DNA of 64,000 nucleotides from Hermatobates lingyangjiaoensis (Eukaryota > Arthropoda > Insecta > Hemiptera > Hermatobatidae), in the NCBI GenBank assembly GCA_026182355.1, contig JAPFBL010000236.1, positions 186,001 through 250,000 on the forward strand, given 5' to 3'. The notes below the pieces were generated by a model, which ran no database searches, was not told the DNA's origin, and worked only from the letters and a program-made list of their open reading frames with translations. Position numbers and translations under genes: made by a program. Of the stretch, positions 11,500 through 23,180 are shown in pieces. Position 1 is the first letter of the stretch; every line of letters starts with the position of its first letter.

Positions 11500-11975
11500 A
11501 CATTTGTCACACATAAATTTTATGTTATTTTCTTTTTATAATAAACGGGTCATATCACCAGATTGATTCTACATCGGGAACCTAAATTTTAGATCAATCA
11601 AAGTAATTAGATTCGGACATCGAACAGGCACAGGTATTGACTTGTGAAAAGTTTTAAAAAGAAGGGATTTCATAACGCTTTATTTCTGTTGAACTTTCAC
11701 CCATCATTCGTAACAGTATAACTAGTGTAAAATACATGTTTGTATAATCTAAAAGAAGAATATGATTTTGTAAGTTTATGAAAACGTTTACGGATAAGCT
11801 TGTAGAAATACTTACAAAAACCATTGAGTAATTTACCTTCCAAACATCCTACTGAACGGTTCAATAATGTATTATTCTTTTCATATATTCATACATGAAA
11901 ATAATAGGGTTTTCCGCGTCATTCTAGTGGAGTACTGAATCTTCTATTCCTCCTGAATATGGAGGAATTCTTAAG
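11500..11975 (-). repeat. Left copy of a dispersed inverted repeat carrying a SINE fragment
   Basis: This is the reverse complement, with about 10-20% visible divergence, of 14672-15135. Shared landmarks include TTTATGAAAACGTTTACGGATA, the GAACGGTTCAATAATG block, ATGAAAATAATAGGGTTTTCC, and an embedded SINE 3' part (GATTCTACATCGGGAACCTAAA). The copies face each other across about 2.7 kb. Nothing coding is recognised. Confidence 0.75.
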
Positions 11976-12403
11976 GTTATAAATAGAATGGAGGATTTTC
12001 CCGTATGAACATTTTTAAGGTAACAAATTAAGCGCCTGGTTAATGTTGTAATGTCACTGTATCTTCAGAAGCATTCAAAATGTCGTTTGATTCGTCAATT
12101 TTCAAAATAATTAAAAACTGTATGTGTGCAATATAATCCAATTTATAAGATTTTGAGTTCTAAGAGAAAAAAGTTTGTCATGTTTTTTTCTTTTTTAGAG
12201 CATTGCTTTCGAGACATTAGCGCAGTTCACAAATCCTAGATAACATAACCTATCTATTATTAACTAGGTATTTAGAAACATAACGATGAAACTTATAGCA
12301 TATACCGCTGATATTTGCATGAGTATCTTACACTCCTTTAAAAAATTTAACTTCTCTGATACTTAAAGTCTTAACTTTTTTTAAATGTTCTTAATGAGTA
12401 GTT

Positions 12404-12645
12404 GGAGGCCAGGTTAGCTCAGTGGTTAACACACTCGTCTCTGGGCTAGTAGTCCGGGGTTCGATCCCCACCTGGACCTCGATTTATTCACGCGGGAGGT
12501 GAATAAATCTGAGTACGTTGCATCTCTGAGAGGACGTTAATCCGCAGATCCCGAGCCTGTACGATGTCAGTAACTTGCTAAAGATCCCTGCTCGAATTCT
12601 CTTGAGTTAGGCAAAATTTAGGACTCCCAATGTAGAATTAATTAC
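12404..12645 (+). mobile_element. tRNA-derived SINE
   Basis: A box in GGAGGCCAGGTTAGCTCAGTG, B box GGGGTTCGATCCCCA, then the same body as the 9.8 kb copy, ending AGGACTCCCAATGTAGAATTA. The head is the best preserved of all the copies. Sequence 11976-12403 before it is AT-rich with no recognised feature. Confidence 0.85.
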
Positions 12646-12837
12646 TGATCAAACAAAAAACCGGTAAACGGCTGACGTTATCACTTGCTAGGGGATCGCA
12701 TTTTTAACAATAATAAAGAAAATTATATAATGGATAGTTGGGACAATATTATAGTCATATATTTCATTAATATTGTTTTATATTCATTAATTCCAGTAAT
12801 GATATATGTATAAAAAGTGAATTGAACTGGTGACAGT

Positions 12838-13080
12838 CATATTGAGGGACTGGCGACATCTAGAAGCAGGTCGAGCAGTTGGGAGTGACGTTCGCCGCTA
12901 GAGGCCACCAGCGGCGCCTCCCTTGCACCCCCACCTGTTGAAGGGCGGTCGTGGGTGTTCTTTCCCACTGATGCCAGCTTGGGTTACAAACCAAAACAAC
13001 CCCTCCCCCTCCCACCCCCTGCATATCACTATCTAGTTGACCTTGAGTAATGTGACGGATCAACTTGTCAGCCACTCCGT
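12838..13080. other. GC-rich unique patch of unknown role
   Basis: It contains CCGCTAGAGG, CCACCAGCGGCGCC, a C-rich run (CCCCTCCCCCTCCCACCCCC) and CCGTCGTTATT. It is open in one minus frame for 71 codons but lacks convincing splice sites or a domain. Candidate regulatory element or lost exon; not resolvable by eye. Confidence 0.3.
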
Positions 13081-13307
13081 CGTTATTAAAGTTAAGCAGG
13101 TAATGAATATCGCAGGTGGAATGGCACCGCTCTGCGTCTAATACAATAAAGTCGCAGGGTCTCTGTAATCAAACGCCCAGAACTCTAGAGTCAGACCCCC
13201 ATGCCCACATCCATTATAACACTACATGAACCACGACCCTTGGAAATGGATGATTCATTTATAAATCACAATAATTATTATGATTGGTTATTTCGACCAA
13301 ATTGTTT

Positions 13308-13660
13308 TTGCATTTCCTCTTCGGATTAATGTTTCCGGCTCTAACAAAGCCATTCACACAGTGAAGCTCTTCCATGAAGTCACTTCCACCCGCATGCCAG
13401 ATATTGGAGGGCTCACAGTCCCTCATAAAACCAAACTCTTGTCCTGTGGTGTCAGCTTCCCCACTTGGAGGTCTCCCAGTGCTGTCCTAAACAAGTTCAA
13501 GAGGGGAAGCTGACACCGCAGGACAACAGTTTGGTTTTATGAGGGACTGTGAGCCCTTCAAAATCTGTCATGCAGGTGGAAGTGACTTCATAGAAGAGTT
13601 TCACTGAGTGAATGGCTTTATTAGAGCCGGAAACATAAAAAATCCAAAGAGGAAGCACGA
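13308..13660. repeat. Foldback element H with coding-like arms
   Basis: Left arm 13308-13462 and right arm 13503-13660 are about 90% complementary across a 40-nt loop. The arms are GC-balanced, unlike most foldbacks here. The right arm, read on the + strand, is open over a stretch containing GTGEP/CHAGGSDF-like residues, which suggests the arms derive from a coding sequence or a captured exon. I do not recognise the source. Confidence 0.75.
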
Positions 13661-14671
13661 TTTCTCAAAATAATTGCTTTTTTTAGGCACTACTTTCCAA
13701 AAAGTTAATGAACCGTACAAGCACTATGTTGAAGAGCTCTCTAAGTTTGATGACCTTTTAGACCGTGTCTAGGTCAAAATCCATAAAAGTTATATGTCAC
13801 AAACATCTAAAAAAAATTACGCAAAATATTCCCATTAAATTATTTTACAAACAAATAACATTAAATAAAGTTTTAACTAATGCAGTAAAAACAAACATTG
13901 TATTGTTTACTATTTTTCTAAACCTTAGAAATATTAATAGAACTGTAGAAGTGTGAAGTTGGCGTCAGATTCTGTTTATATTTTGGTATTCACTCTTCAA
14001 GGAAGTATTTCATAGTTTTATACTATTTTTGTTCTGTCAATGTTTATTCGTATTGTACTTCATACTACTGTTGCAATTACGAACTGTAATCAATTATTAG
14101 TAACTGAAACAATAATTCTTCTAAAGTCTTCTTTATAACCATAAAGTTTTATAGATAACCTCTTATCTTTTAGTACTGAATTATGCCTGTTTTTATTTAA
14201 CAGTTTAATTTTAACAAATTCTGATTTACTTGAAATTTAGAGCAGACACTGCAATACAGAAATGATAAAAAGGATATAACAGTATTTTCAACAAAAAAAT
14301 CTAACAAATTACTATTATTATTATTTTTTGTTCAGCATGACGAAGGCGGTACAAGACGGTTATTGATGCTATCAGAGTTTCCACGAAGTGGAATTGAAGT
14401 ACCTGCGCACTTGAACTCATGCCGACATTGTTGCCACTTGAGATATCAAGAAGCTGTAAATCCACCAAAGCCTTTAATCTACCTAGTTTAAGTAAAATTA
14501 ATTGCTAACAAATATTGTTTATATTTTTGTATTTCGAAATATTTATTTTTCTTAAAAAAAACTAATAAAGATTATTTCTATATATTCTAGAGAAAATAGA
14601 AAATGGGCAAAAAAAGGAAACTACATAAACTCACGCAAGAGTCTTACATAATTAACTCTCAAATTTTCGGA
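13661..14671. other. AT-rich sequence between the inverted-repeat copies
   Basis: Nothing is recognised apart from a modest GC-richer patch at about 14330-14460. Confidence 0.45.
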
Positions 14672-15135
14672 TTACCCATAATCAGGAGGAATAGAAGATG
14701 CAGTGTTCCACTAGAATGTAGTGGAAAATCCTATTATTTTCATATATGAACATATGAAAAGAATAATGCATTCATTGAACCGTTCAGTAGGGTGTTTGTA
14801 AAGTATAATACCCAATGTTTTTGTAGGCATTTCTATAAACCTATCCGTAAACGTTTTTATAGACCTCCAAAATCATATACTTTTTTTAGATGATACATAA
14901 ATGTATTTTAAATTAGTTATACTATTGAAAATGTTGGGTGCAATTTCAACAGAAATAAAACGTTATAAAACCCCTTCTTTTTAAAATTTTTCACAGGTCA
15001 TTCATTACCTGTGTCTGTACGATGTCAGATTTTCGCAAAGATCCGAATCAAATAAATTTCATTTATGTAAAATTTAGGTTCCCAATGTAGAATCAAACCA
15101 GGGATATTACAAAAATAAAATAAAATTTATGGGTG
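14672..15135 (+). repeat. Right copy of the dispersed inverted repeat
   Basis: Partner of 11500-11975. It includes CTGTGTCTGTACGATGTCAG and TAAAATTTAGGTTCCCAATG, which are SINE body pieces in + orientation. The SINE piece was therefore present before the repeat was copied. Confidence 0.75.
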
Positions 15136-15397
15136 AAAAATAAAAAAATGAGTCCCGTCCCTCTTTCCCCTATAATAGTACTAAATGGGAATGGCTATAA
15201 ATATCGGCATGGTGACAAACAAACAAAACATCTTTATCTACGCATGTGGTGGCTGTACAATGCGAATGGACTTAATGTTCACCCTGCTTCTGTCAAAGTC
15301 ATAACCAATTATTTCCGGAATTGTAATTTTGAAAATACAGAAAATTGATTTAAATTTCATGCACTATTATCTCTCATATGTTAACAATACTGTATCA

Positions 15398-16061
15398 TTG
15401 GCGATCTAGTACTTACGAAAATATTATTAGATTTTATGATTTGACTTGTTAGTGCTGACAATCCTGTTCATTTCAGTGGCGCCTAGTACTAATGAGCTTC
15501 CTTAATGTTGTGCTTTGACATGTTTTTGCTGACAATCCGTTTATTTCAGTGGCGCCTAGTACTAATGAGCTTCCTTAATGTTGTGCTTTGACATGTTTTT
15601 ACTGACAATCCGTTTATTTCAGTGGCGCCTAGTACTAATGAGCTTCCTTAATGTTGTGCTTTGACATGTTTTTACTGACAATCCGTTTATTTCAGTGGCG
15701 CCTAGTACTAATGAGCTTCCTTAATGTTGTGCTTTGACATGTTTTTGCTCACAATCCGTTTATTTCAGTGGCGCCTAGTACTAATGAGCTTCCTTAATGT
15801 TGTGCTTTGACATGTTTTTGCTGACAACCCGTTTATTTCAGTGGCGCCAAGTACTAATGAGCTTCCTTAATGTTGTCCTTTGACATGTTTTTACTGACAA
15901 TCCGTTTATTTCAGTGGCGCCAAGTACTAATGAGCTTCCTTAATGTTGTGCTTTGACATGTTTTTACTGACAATCCGTTTATTTCAGTGGCGCGAAGTAC
16001 TAATGAGCTTCCTTAATGTTGTCCTTTGACATGTTTTTGCTGACAATCCTGTTTCTATCAT
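15398..16061 (+). repeat. 73-bp tandem array, 8 regular units, each with a splice-acceptor-like motif
   Basis: The word GTGGCGC recurs with its GGCGC at 15478, 15551, 15624, 15697, 15770, 15843, 15916 and 15989: an exact 73-bp period. The units differ at only a few positions (TTTTTACTGAC or TTTTTGCTGAC; GCGCCTAGT or GCGCCAAGT). Each unit contains ACTGACAATCC followed by GTTTATTTCAG, matching an animal branch site plus 3' splice acceptor on the + strand. A diverged half unit precedes the array and another ends it. The array lies on the opposite strand to the nearby exons. Confidence 0.9.
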
Positions 16062-16800
16062 TGGTGAACTATCTGAGATAAACCATTCTTGAGCATAGGT
16101 TGTAGTAGGTCATTCACGATTTATAAAATATATCTCTGGATCGATATGATTTTAATGCAGTTAAAATACCAATTTTTCCTGGACTTTATGTCTTTCTTTG
16201 TTTCTGTAGTAAGTAACACAGTTTTATTAGTTCTGGAGATTTATTGTAGTTAAATGCTCATTTATTCAGACAGTTGTATATAAACATTATATTCATTACA
16301 TTTAATGAAACTTCAAAATGTTATACAGGAGCATTTATCATTTTCAATTAATTAAGTCAAAAGTTATTGATGTGAAGGTTTTTCTATAAACCGAGGTTGA
16401 AGTAAAGGAGTGGTAAAGGGTCAAGTTTCAGGAGTTGGTTGCTGAGGAGCTAAATGTTTTTTACAAGTGTTTTTTGACGTCTATCTGTAGTGTAACGTTA
16501 GACAGGGGAGGCAGGAAAGCCCCTTACCTGAGGGATCAGATTACCTTGTCAGAGGCTATGTGAGTGATCTGGCAACGCTGCCCCCTGCTATTAGGCGGCC
16601 CTTCGGTCAGTCACAACGCCACTTCTATTGTGTCTGCCCTACACAATCACTACAATAGACAGCCCTTTTTTTTTTCATTCTTTCCCAACTATATTTACAG
16701 ATTGGTTAGGCAATCTCAACGCGTCATTATTATCTTTTCTTTTTCTTTTTTTTTTTAAATCATTACTCCACAGAAGAAGAGAAGTTTGGTTTAGGCTTAC
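16062..16800. other. Intron-type sequence between the 73-bp array and exon B
   Basis: It contains a pyrimidine-rich stretch at 16666-16756 (T/C runs on the + strand). No other gene or element is recognised. Confidence 0.45.
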
Positions 16801-16971
16801 CATTGGATGAAGCGAGGTTTTCATGTTTCTGGATGATTGACTTGAGAGAAAGGTTGTCTGGTTGGTGAGGAGACTGGGAAGGCAGTGTGTTCTGGACATT
16901 GTCGACTATGAAGGAGTCTCGTAGACGAGCCTTGGGGCGTTCCGTCGGACCTGGTTCTACTGTCTCCTCCC
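16801..16971 (-). CDS. Internal coding exon B (57 codons, phase 1-1)
   Basis: Seen: the minus-strand acceptor is GTGTTTGTTTCAG before 16971 and the donor is CATCCAATG|GTAAGC at 16801. The length is 171 nt, phase 1 at both ends. The peptide begins acidic and Pro-rich (GEETVEPGPTERPKARLRD), continues through a Ser/Pro/Gln stretch, and has a likely short helix SLKSIIQKHENLASSN near its end. No known domain is recognisable. Its size, splice phase and Ser/Pro/Glu composition match exons A, C and D, and it lies 9.6 kb downstream of exon C on the same strand. Inferred: another optional or constitutive linker exon of the same gene. Codon usage and base composition stand out from the AT-rich surroundings. 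Confidence 0.75.
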
Positions 16972-17272
16972 CTGAAACAAACACAATTAAACAGAATTTC
17001 AGAGAGCTAGCAACATTTCAATCGTGATTTAAACACTCGTGGACTTCTCAGACAGAGGAAAGCAGATTTAAGAAACTGGACTTTAAACCATTAGACACTT
17101 AAACTTTCATGAAGAGCATATGTACTCGTAGTACAATAAATATATAATTACTGCCTTCAATGAAACAACTCATACATACAAAAACATACCCATAATGTTT
17201 TACAAGATAATCGTAAAATTCATTAACTGTTTAATCTGTTATGGTGTGGTATTTACATGTTAGGAAAAGGAT

Positions 17273-17350
17273 TAAGTCTCCACACAAAAAAGTTTATTAC
17301 TAGGAACTAAACAGCCCGTTTCGAACATTTAATGTTCTTCTTTAAGTTAC
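17273..17350 (-). repeat. 3'-tail repeat family G with hammerhead-like module
   Basis: On the minus strand: TTAAAGA-A, the perfect hairpin GAACATT-A-AATGTTC, then GAAACGGGC, followed by a tail with AAACTTTTTTGTGTGGAGACT. The same layout and tail occur at 39530-39600 (minus) and 60755-60835 (plus). This suggests 3' ends of one dispersed retroelement family. Confidence 0.6.
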
Positions 17351-17763
17351 ATGTGCTCTGCTAGGGTGGTTGTTCGGGAGGTGAGACCTTGCAAGGAGTC
17401 CTTGCAAAAGGATATATACAAAATACATATTTGTATTTTCTTACTGTATTTCACCAGTTTACAAAAGTTCATGATAGTAATTTAAAAGGAAAATAAAAAT
17501 AAAAAGGAAAGGACTTGGAAACAGTCTTCTGAGTTTATTAAGAAATAAAAAAATATTTAATATGAAACTTTCGAAAAAGATATATGAGACTGGCAGTTAA
17601 TAGCGGGACTATATCAAGTAACACAGGTTCGGAAACTCTTGAAGGTAGAGCTGTCGGACTAGAAGGTAAGAATTAAGAAGCAGGGAAAAGCAAACTTTAC
17701 ATCAAAACTGAACGCTAAGGCATTTTACTTAAAAGCCATTGTCAAAACCTTTAGTGTCTAGAG

Positions 17764-18208
17764 CGGGGGTGGGCAACCTCTGACACGTGTGCCAAACTTG
17801 GTACGCAAGAGCACAGGTTACCCTTAGCACAGATGCAAGCACATGTTACCCTAAGCACAGACAAAAAAAAACTACTTTCCCAGAGGTATAAGCTTTCATG
17901 CCATGACAGTATATGTACGTCCTAGTGGTGAAGAGGTTTAAGCTATACGGAGCTAAAGCGGTCTCAAGAAAAAGAAGTTGATCTTGTTGCCATAGTTACC
18001 TTCTTTTTTTAAAAGGATAATACATTTATTTTTCTGCTTTTTTATACTATGTTTTATTGCACTGAGGTAATTTATTATTTTTTCGTTTAAAAAGTTCTTA
18101 AGAGATACCAAATATGTTCTAAAAAAAAAATGGCTGGTACGTGGAAAAAGTTTGTGTCAGAGACTTGGCTGATTTTGGCACGCACTCTCAAAAAGGTTTC
18201 CACCCCTG
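17764..18208. mobile_element. hAT-type non-autonomous element (445 bp) with 8-bp TSD
   Basis: The termini are CGGGGGTGGGCAACCT and AGGTTTCCACCCCTG, an imperfect inverted repeat of the common CAGGGGTGGGCAA hAT type. Flanks are GTCTAGAG on the left (17756-17763) and GTCTGGAG on the right (18209-18216): a duplication of 8 with one mismatch. The subterminal GACACGTGTGCCAAACTTGG and TTTTGGCACGCACTCTCA are also complementary. No transposase is present. Confidence 0.85.
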
Positions 18209-18496
18209 GTCTGGAGTGTGATGGATTTAATATAGCAAGTTACAAAACTAACATATACTAGCAAAACCGGCTACAAAACTGAGTAATGAACAATTAAAAT
18301 AAACTTAAAGTGATCTGAACCCCAAAGGAGGAATATAGACAGATATTACTGAATTATATGAGAATAAATAAGTTAAGGAAAAAAATCAAGGAATATTTGA
18401 TAAGCTCTAGTGTGTATCCTATCACGCAAGGCGTACAGTCGGATACCTCTACCTATTACGTATAACAGACATTGAAGACCTATATCATTTTATGTT

Positions 18497-18850
18497 ATAA
18501 GATTTCTGAGGGCTTAGGTCTTATGATTGAAACTACTCTCGCAGACTTTTCGAGATATACTTATGCCTTTTTCAGCGCTACATGTTTTTTTACAATTAGC
18601 ACTATTACTACTACAATTCTGGTTATTATATAAATATAATAGGGTAATAGAAAAGTACAAGAGTTATCAATAACTACCTTTCTATTACCCTTCATTTATA
18701 AATTTAAAATGCAAATAATAAAAACAATTGTAGCAGTATTAGTGCTAATTGAAAAAACATGTAGCTCTGAAGAAGACATTAATATATGTCGAGACGTCGG
18801 TGACAGAATTAGTTTCAATAATAAGACCTAAATCCTCAAAAATCTTATAT
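18497..18850. repeat. Foldback family D with hammerhead-like motif
   Basis: Arms 18497-18625 and 18715-18850 are complementary. The right arm contains CTGAAGA-A, a perfect GACAT-(6-nt loop)-ATGTC hairpin, then GAGA-CGTCGG at 18767-18800. The left-arm counterpart is mutated. The spacer contains a further nested dyad around GGGTAATAGAAA and TTTCTATTACCC. Confidence 0.75.
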
Positions 18851-19049
18851 GAATATTGGGTCAAGAAAACGAACAAATCATGATGAATCCATTATTTTAC
18901 ATAAGTAATTCAAGTTTAATTAAGGTGGTCTTTTGTATGGTCAGAGTCAATTAGTGGTCCAGTTAGTAGTTGTGTTTGTCGTTACTTGGTATCTGGACCT
19001 ACATTCCATGCACGTCCCTCGCTGTGAACGTAAAACTATCGGTTAAGAG

Positions 19050-19094
19050 CAGGGGTTCTCAAACTTGACCACATTGATCCCAAATGGTCTACAG
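19050..19094. mobile_element. Left end of an older hAT-like element
   Basis: CAGGGGTTCTCAAACTTG is a typical hAT terminus. The matching right end is not found beyond 19.7 kb, so the element is truncated or decayed. The next element is inserted into it. Confidence 0.5.
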
Positions 19095-19615
19095 CAGTGG
19101 TTTCCAACCTTTTCGAATTCTCGCCCCCCTTCATTAAATAATAAGTTCCCTGCGCCCCCCCCTCCACTCTGGTTTAAATATTGCTATTTACTGTCATAGT
19201 CGGCACAAGTCAGAGATAAAAAATGATATACATAATTATGTACTCATATGTATAATTGAATGTATAGGCTGACCTTTACTAATGTGATGGTTGCGCTTGC
19301 TTCTCTGAGCAGAGTTTCTCAAATCTTGGAGAATGTGATGAAATTGAGACCCGTAATTCCTTTTCTATTACTAAGCGAGAACGGTATTTTGTTTTGAGAA
19401 CAGCAACTGAACTAAATCCTGATTCACACAAGTATGATGTCGCAAAACGTAATAAAATAAAAACGTAATAAAGTAGTATTTGAAATAATTTTTATTGTAT
19501 TTAGAAAAATTACTTAGTAACTAAGTAATTTTTCTACTTATGAAGTGCTTGCGCCACCCCTGGCAGCCCTTCGCGCCCCCTTAGGGGGGCGCGCCCCACA
19601 GGTTGGAAACCACGG
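19095..19615. mobile_element. hAT-type non-autonomous element (521 bp) with perfect 8-bp TSD
   Basis: The left end CAGTGGTTTCCAACCT pairs with the right end AGGTTGGAAACCACGG. The flanks are GTCTACAG on both sides (19087-19094 and 19616-19623). The subterminal parts are C-rich (CGCCCCCCTT; GCGCCCCCTTAGGGG). It lies inside an older hAT-like element. Confidence 0.9.
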
Positions 19616-20051
19616 GTCTACAGAAAGTCAAAGAACGGTCCACGTATAAAAAAGTAGTAATATCGAGGGCCACGGCACGTTATTGGCGGTCCGTGCTAAA
19701 TTTATATAAATTTATCATTATATCATAACGAGGAACAAATCAATGACATAGCAAGCTTACCGTTAGAACATTCAAACATCGACCGTAAAACATCAGACGC
19801 AATGACTAAGTCTGTCACAATGTACCAAATATTTTAAAATGTTTTATTCCTAACTTTTATAGTTTATCAAAAAGTAATTTTTTTTTACAAATTCTTTATA
19901 AAACTATAATAAACATATATATTCCTGTTTCAAAAATATTGTTCGATGTATTGTCATTCAACTTCATGTTATTGATATAATGGAATTATTCAATTTTTAT
20001 ATCTTTATTTACCCACAATCAAAGGTTTTTTTAAGATATACTCCTCAAAGG

Positions 20052-20374
20052 GGGACCAGGTTAGTTCAGTTTCAACGTGCTCGACTCTGGACTGGTAGAT
20101 CCGGGGTTTAATACCTACTCGGGGCCTCGATTTATTCTCGCGAGGGGTGAATAAATCTGAGCATGCCACTCTCAGAGAGAATGTTAAGAAGCCGTCGGTC
20201 CCGAGCCTGCATGCTGTCAGGTACTCGTTAAAGATTTCTACTCTAAATACACTGGAATTAGATAAAATAGGACTCCCAATGTAGAATGTTCATTGTGTGT
20301 GATCAAAGGGCCAATGTTCGACCTATGTGTGATTTCTTGTGGGACTGCCACTGCAACTAACCTAACCTAACCTT
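20052..20374 (+). mobile_element. Full-length tRNA-derived SINE with AACCT tail
   Basis: It has a head GGGACCAGGTTAGTTCAGT, B-box remnant GGGGTTTAATACC, body, the GGGCCAATGTTCGACC block, GGGACTGCCACTGCAA, and then (AACCT)2-3. At 323 bp it is the most complete copy and defines the family's 3' end. The AACCT tail is identical to the complement of the arthropod-type telomere unit TTAGG. Confidence 0.85.
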
Positions 20375-23068
20375 CTTACAGATCCCCAATTGAGTAGGAT
20401 AAAATTTCTACCACCAATCTATAACCAGACTGCCCGTTACTAATACTGGTGACGAATATAAAATAACCCTCACTTTGCACATTTAGATAAATGTTAATAG
20501 TAAATGTTAATAAACTTATATGTTACATTTAAAAAAAACTTTCCTACTGGCTTGATTAAGCAAATGACAAATAAACTTTATATACACACTTCCCGCTAAA
20601 TTTGGCCAATGATATCATCAAAAGCAGGGTTGCCAAATTTCTTGAAGCATTTTTAGATACATTAGGTGATTAGGTAACATTTAAAATCAAAATTAGCAAC
20701 ACATTGTAAAACAAATGTAAAAATAAGAAATGATCTCATACAAAGGTACTTGTCTCGCAGCAGACAGACAACTTGCAACTGCCAATTATCAATTATTGTG
20801 ATTGTATAACATTGTTATCTCAAAGTTGTCTGCTAAACTATGTTTTTTAAAACAGATATTTTCCTTAATGTTCTTCAAATATGAAAGATGTGAAACCTAA
20901 TCAAGAACCGATTATGCCAGCCAACTTTAAATTTATATAACTCCTGAAAAAAATTTCTAAAAATAATGACAGGAAAGCAAACTCACTTTTATAAATCTCT
21001 AAAAATATTTATAAAAATATGAAATTGTATAACTTCACTTGTATTGTCAATAATATTTTCTTTTAATTTAAAATAAATTCATTTCAAAATTATGTGTTTC
21101 TTTCTTGTGTCTATAAAAGTAATAATCATGGGACTGAAGTGTGTTTGTCCGTTCGTACAATATAAATGCGGAAATAACGTCCAATTTGAAGAAGCTACTA
21201 CTTTTCTTAAAAAAAAATACCCAAGTATAACTTGATGTGAAAAAACAATACAAATAGTTCATATATAATTATACAAGTCAGTATACGATGTGATTTTGTT
21301 AAATTTTTCTATGACTCAAAAAGTTTATATGTACTCCCTTTGGTTGGCTACTGATGAACTAAACAGGGATGGTTTAAAACATTTCGACGATCTTTATGTA
21401 GAGTAATTTTCACATCACGTCTCTGTGTCTGAATCTGTTTAAAGATTATAAACATCTAAAGAAATTATATCAAAAATACTTTTTAGAAAAGAAAAATTTG
21501 GTAAAATATATCTTTTAGAAATATAATTTAGAAAACTTTAATTCAAAACTTCTTTCTCTCTGATGTCTTATAGCTCCTCGGAATCTGGGAAGAAGGTTAA
21601 CTTTCGTTTTGTCCGTTATATAAGCGAAGCCTCAAGGGATAGTCTTTACCAGAGGTTTTCGAAGTGTGTTGGTGGACTCCATAGTTCTAAGATGATATTC
21701 AGTGGATCCGCAGTTTGTTATTCCTTTAACTTTTGTCCACCCATATTAATCAAGGGAGAACTGCAACACATGTTATTATAATACCAGAAATCTGGACTAA
21801 GACACCATACATACTCATTTACGTAGTTATAAACGGAAGCGGATTCCTAAGGGTAACCGAAGCAGTACCACAGTTATTCTGTTCATTCGGTGTTTATTAT
21901 TTTCAAACAATAAATTTCCTCTAATTTCTGTCCTCTCAGGTGAATCAATTTAGATCAAATTTAATGTTATTATGTATATTTTAATGTCTTTCGTTGTACT
22001 GCAATTCTCCTTAGACTCCGATTATTGTGGTGGGAAACACTCAAAACATATATTATAAAAAAAAATAATACAAATAGACTTCAAATGAACTGCTTGAATT
22101 CAGACATACAACATTAAACATTTCTGCACAGGGTTCCTTTCATTTAATGCGAGAGAAGACCAACGACCAACGAATATAACCGCGTACTACAGTGCACGTA
22201 ACTAGCAGTTTCAGACTAGAGACCTCCTACTGCTTGATTACTTTGCTACTATAAATAGGAATGTCAGTAATCCGTGTCAGATATTAAGTTAGTCTGTACA
22301 GTAATGATGTCGTATTCACGGTCATGTGGTCTTGTTAGTCATAGTTTTCAATGTTTTTAGTCATGAGTTGGAAAGGTAGTCAGATAGTCACTGGATGAAG
22401 TAATTATTCAGTGAGGTTGAGGAAGGTTGGTGGCAGGATTTAGAGTTTGTACAAGGAGGTTTGGATGAGTGGATAGTTTGTTGTCTTCATTGGTAGTAAG
22501 TCAGGTGATGTAGCTATCTATGGATTCCATTTTCAAATCATGATGAATATCCACATTACGGGGCCTTGAGAAGCTATATCTATGGAAAAACTTGCTTATT
22601 GGATATATGGGAAAGAAATGTTATCCAAATATTTAAAATAGTAAAAAAATCTATAATAAAGCGAAGAAAGTTAACTTTTTTATTAGTAGGTTAAGAAATA
22701 CAAATAAAAAAAGTACAGCTGAGTCTGTTAAAAGGGAGAAAGATAGAGAAAAAAGTATTGGTTGTAAGAAACTAATGAAACTCTCACACCAGCTGTCATA
22801 ATGAAAAGAAAATAATTAAAAAAGTTTTACAACAGAGAGAAAAATATAGGAAAAAAAAACAAGAAATTATATACAGAGAAAATAATTTATAAAAATTCGC
22901 CTAAAGAAAAAGAAGAAATGTAGTTATCATAAAATGAAAGAAATATTTTCTTCTTTTTATACGTCTACAATTATAGGCTTTAGAGCTGTTCTGGAGGGCG
23001 GTAAGTATGGCTCAATTGTTTCTAGGCACCCACTTTAGTTATGAGTGGGCCACTTTATTAAGTTAAAA
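20375..23068. other. AT-rich sequence, no gene recognised
   Basis: It includes a G-rich + strand patch at about 22330-22530 (GGTTGAGGAAGGTTGGTGGC-like words), similar in style to the 26.0-26.4 kb array. The ORFs at 21.1, 21.6 and 21.7 kb lack any supporting feature. Confidence 0.45.
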
Positions 23069-23180
23069 AGATTTCACAAAAACACGTGAAATAACAATCA
23101 ATGATCAAACCAATGGTTACGGTTGAAAGATCTTAGTCTTGTTTTCCCATTTCATATTGTGGTTTGATCATTGGTTTATT
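23069..23180. repeat. Foldback family A, internally deleted copy
   Basis: It starts GATTTCACAAAAACACGTGA and ends ATTGTGGTTTGATCATTGG. The centre, with one strand of the GACGAAGACCGC module, is missing, so only the outer arms remain. Confidence 0.65.

Noticed and set aside
12851..12920. CTCF-type insulator site in the GC-rich patch (CCACCAGCGGCGCC)
   Set aside because: Only partial match to the CTCF core and no second line of evidence.
15398..16061. CRISPR-like regular array
   Set aside because: Whole 73-bp units repeat with no unique spacers, and the window is eukaryotic; it is a minisatellite.
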